From positions 1 to 64,000 of the forward strand of contig NZ_JBLBVL010000017.1 in NCBI RefSeq assembly GCF_047250365.1: a stretch of DNA of 64,000 bases, written 5' to 3'. Source of the DNA: Thaumasiovibrio sp047250365. Lineage in GTDB: Bacteria; Pseudomonadota; Gammaproteobacteria; Enterobacterales; Vibrionaceae. The first letter of the stretch is position 1, and each line of letters opens with the position of its first letter. Shown piece after piece: positions 63,592 to 64,000 of this stretch. A program made the position numbers and the translations under genes. The notes below the pieces were generated by a model. It saw nothing but the letters and a program-made list of their open reading frames with translations, searched no databases and was not told the origin of the DNA.

Positions 63592-64000
63592 ATGCTTATT
63601 ATCAACAACAAAATAAAATTAGCGTTTTTCTTTTTTTTCTGCAGCTTCAAGTTGCTGGCTAATGCCGACCTCATTACAGAGCCAAATGCGCAAGACCCAT
63701 TACAACAAGATGAAGCCCCCAAACAAGATGAAGCTCCCAGTTTTTATGGCGAAAGGAGCATTGTTCCTAGTCATGATAGTGCTCCGCCGGTTATTGAGTT
63801 TCAACGTAGGGCCATAGCACCTCCAATTGTTGAAATTAAACCGTTATCCGTAGAAAATGAAGTTATTGTTGGCGAAGATCTCTTAGAGAAAACACAAAAC
63901 CAACGTAAACACAGTACTAACCACCAGCATAAAAACCTAATACTATCTCCTGTAGATCTCACGCGTGAAGAGATGCTGCTCGCCAAAAAAGCTAAACACT
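63592..64000 (+). CDS. 5' part of an exported protein, runs off the right edge
   Basis: An open frame starts at ATG 63592 and is still open at the window end (136 codons visible). A signal peptide is clear: a basic start, a phenylalanine-rich core (LAFFFFFCSF) and cleavage after LLANA. The visible mature part is rich in P, Q, D and E, with a PKQDEAPSF segment and a final LTREEMLLAKKAKH. It is divergent from the secretion operon with about 210 bases between. A TolC-type channel would be expected nearby, but nothing visible proves that. The family is not recognised. Confidence 0.65.
   Translation, partial: MLIINNKIKLAFFFFFCSFKLLANADLITEPNAQDPLQQDEAPKQDEAPSFYGERSIVPSHDSAPPVIEFQRRAIAPPIVEIKPLSVENEVIVGEDLLEKTQNQRKHSTNHQHKNLILSPVDLTREEMLLAKKAKH

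Overview
The window reads as chromosome of a Vibrionaceae-type gammaproteobacterium. The basis is gene order: matP | lonB-type protease - fabA - rmf - DUF3466/GlyGly-CTERM protein - uup - glutaredoxin - rlmKL - zapC - pyrD - NAD-glutamate dehydrogenase - DUF2835 - pepN - prc - proQ - msrC - letA/letB - rsmF is the arrangement I know from Vibrio chromosome 1. The presence of matP and a perfect matS site (34292-34304) places it in or near the replication-terminus domain. No rRNA, tRNA, CRISPR array or intact prophage was seen.

Region 1 (1-4287) is accessory DNA: a truncated unrecognised reading frame, fragments of IS110- and IS91-family elements joined to each other, a broken integrase-like gene with two in-frame stops, a truncated Vibrio-type attC (integron cassette) site on the minus strand, and four small orphan genes all on the minus strand. 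It looks like decayed integron cassettes hit by insertion elements.

Region 2 (4288-34929) is conserved core: a PilZ (c-di-GMP) protein, MatP, fatty-acid synthesis (FabA with a FabR-type palindrome), ribosome hibernation (RMF), rRNA methylation (RlmKL, RsmF), ABC-F ATPase Uup, cell division (ZapC), pyrimidine synthesis (PyrD), glutamate catabolism, peptidases (PepN, Prc), RNA chaperone ProQ, MsrC and the LetA/LetB envelope lipid-transport pair.

Region 3 (35171-64000) is an envelope and matrix block. A MipA/OmpV protein and a DUF218-like protein precede a roughly 15.6-kb minus-strand gene cluster (53114 to 37473). The cluster carries a response regulator with PP2C phosphatase output, a STAS anti-anti-sigma protein, a sugar-nucleotide pyrophosphorylase, an RsbW-like kinase, GH2 and GH9 glycosidases, a cellulose-synthase-like GT2 without the usual Bcs partners, three tandem DUF3131 proteins, an exported protein of unknown role and a second GT2. 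I infer a partner-switch-controlled exopolysaccharide system, possibly a beta-mannan, glucomannan or glucan.

Divergent from it are an outer-membrane beta-barrel candidate with an internal duplication and a 1548-residue protein made almost entirely of RTX calcium-binding repeats. A convergent type I secretion operon (ABC exporter, HlyD adaptor, a zinc-ribbon membrane protein and a coiled-coil membrane protein) probably exports the RTX protein. Together they suggest a biofilm-matrix module: polysaccharide plus secreted calcium-binding protein.
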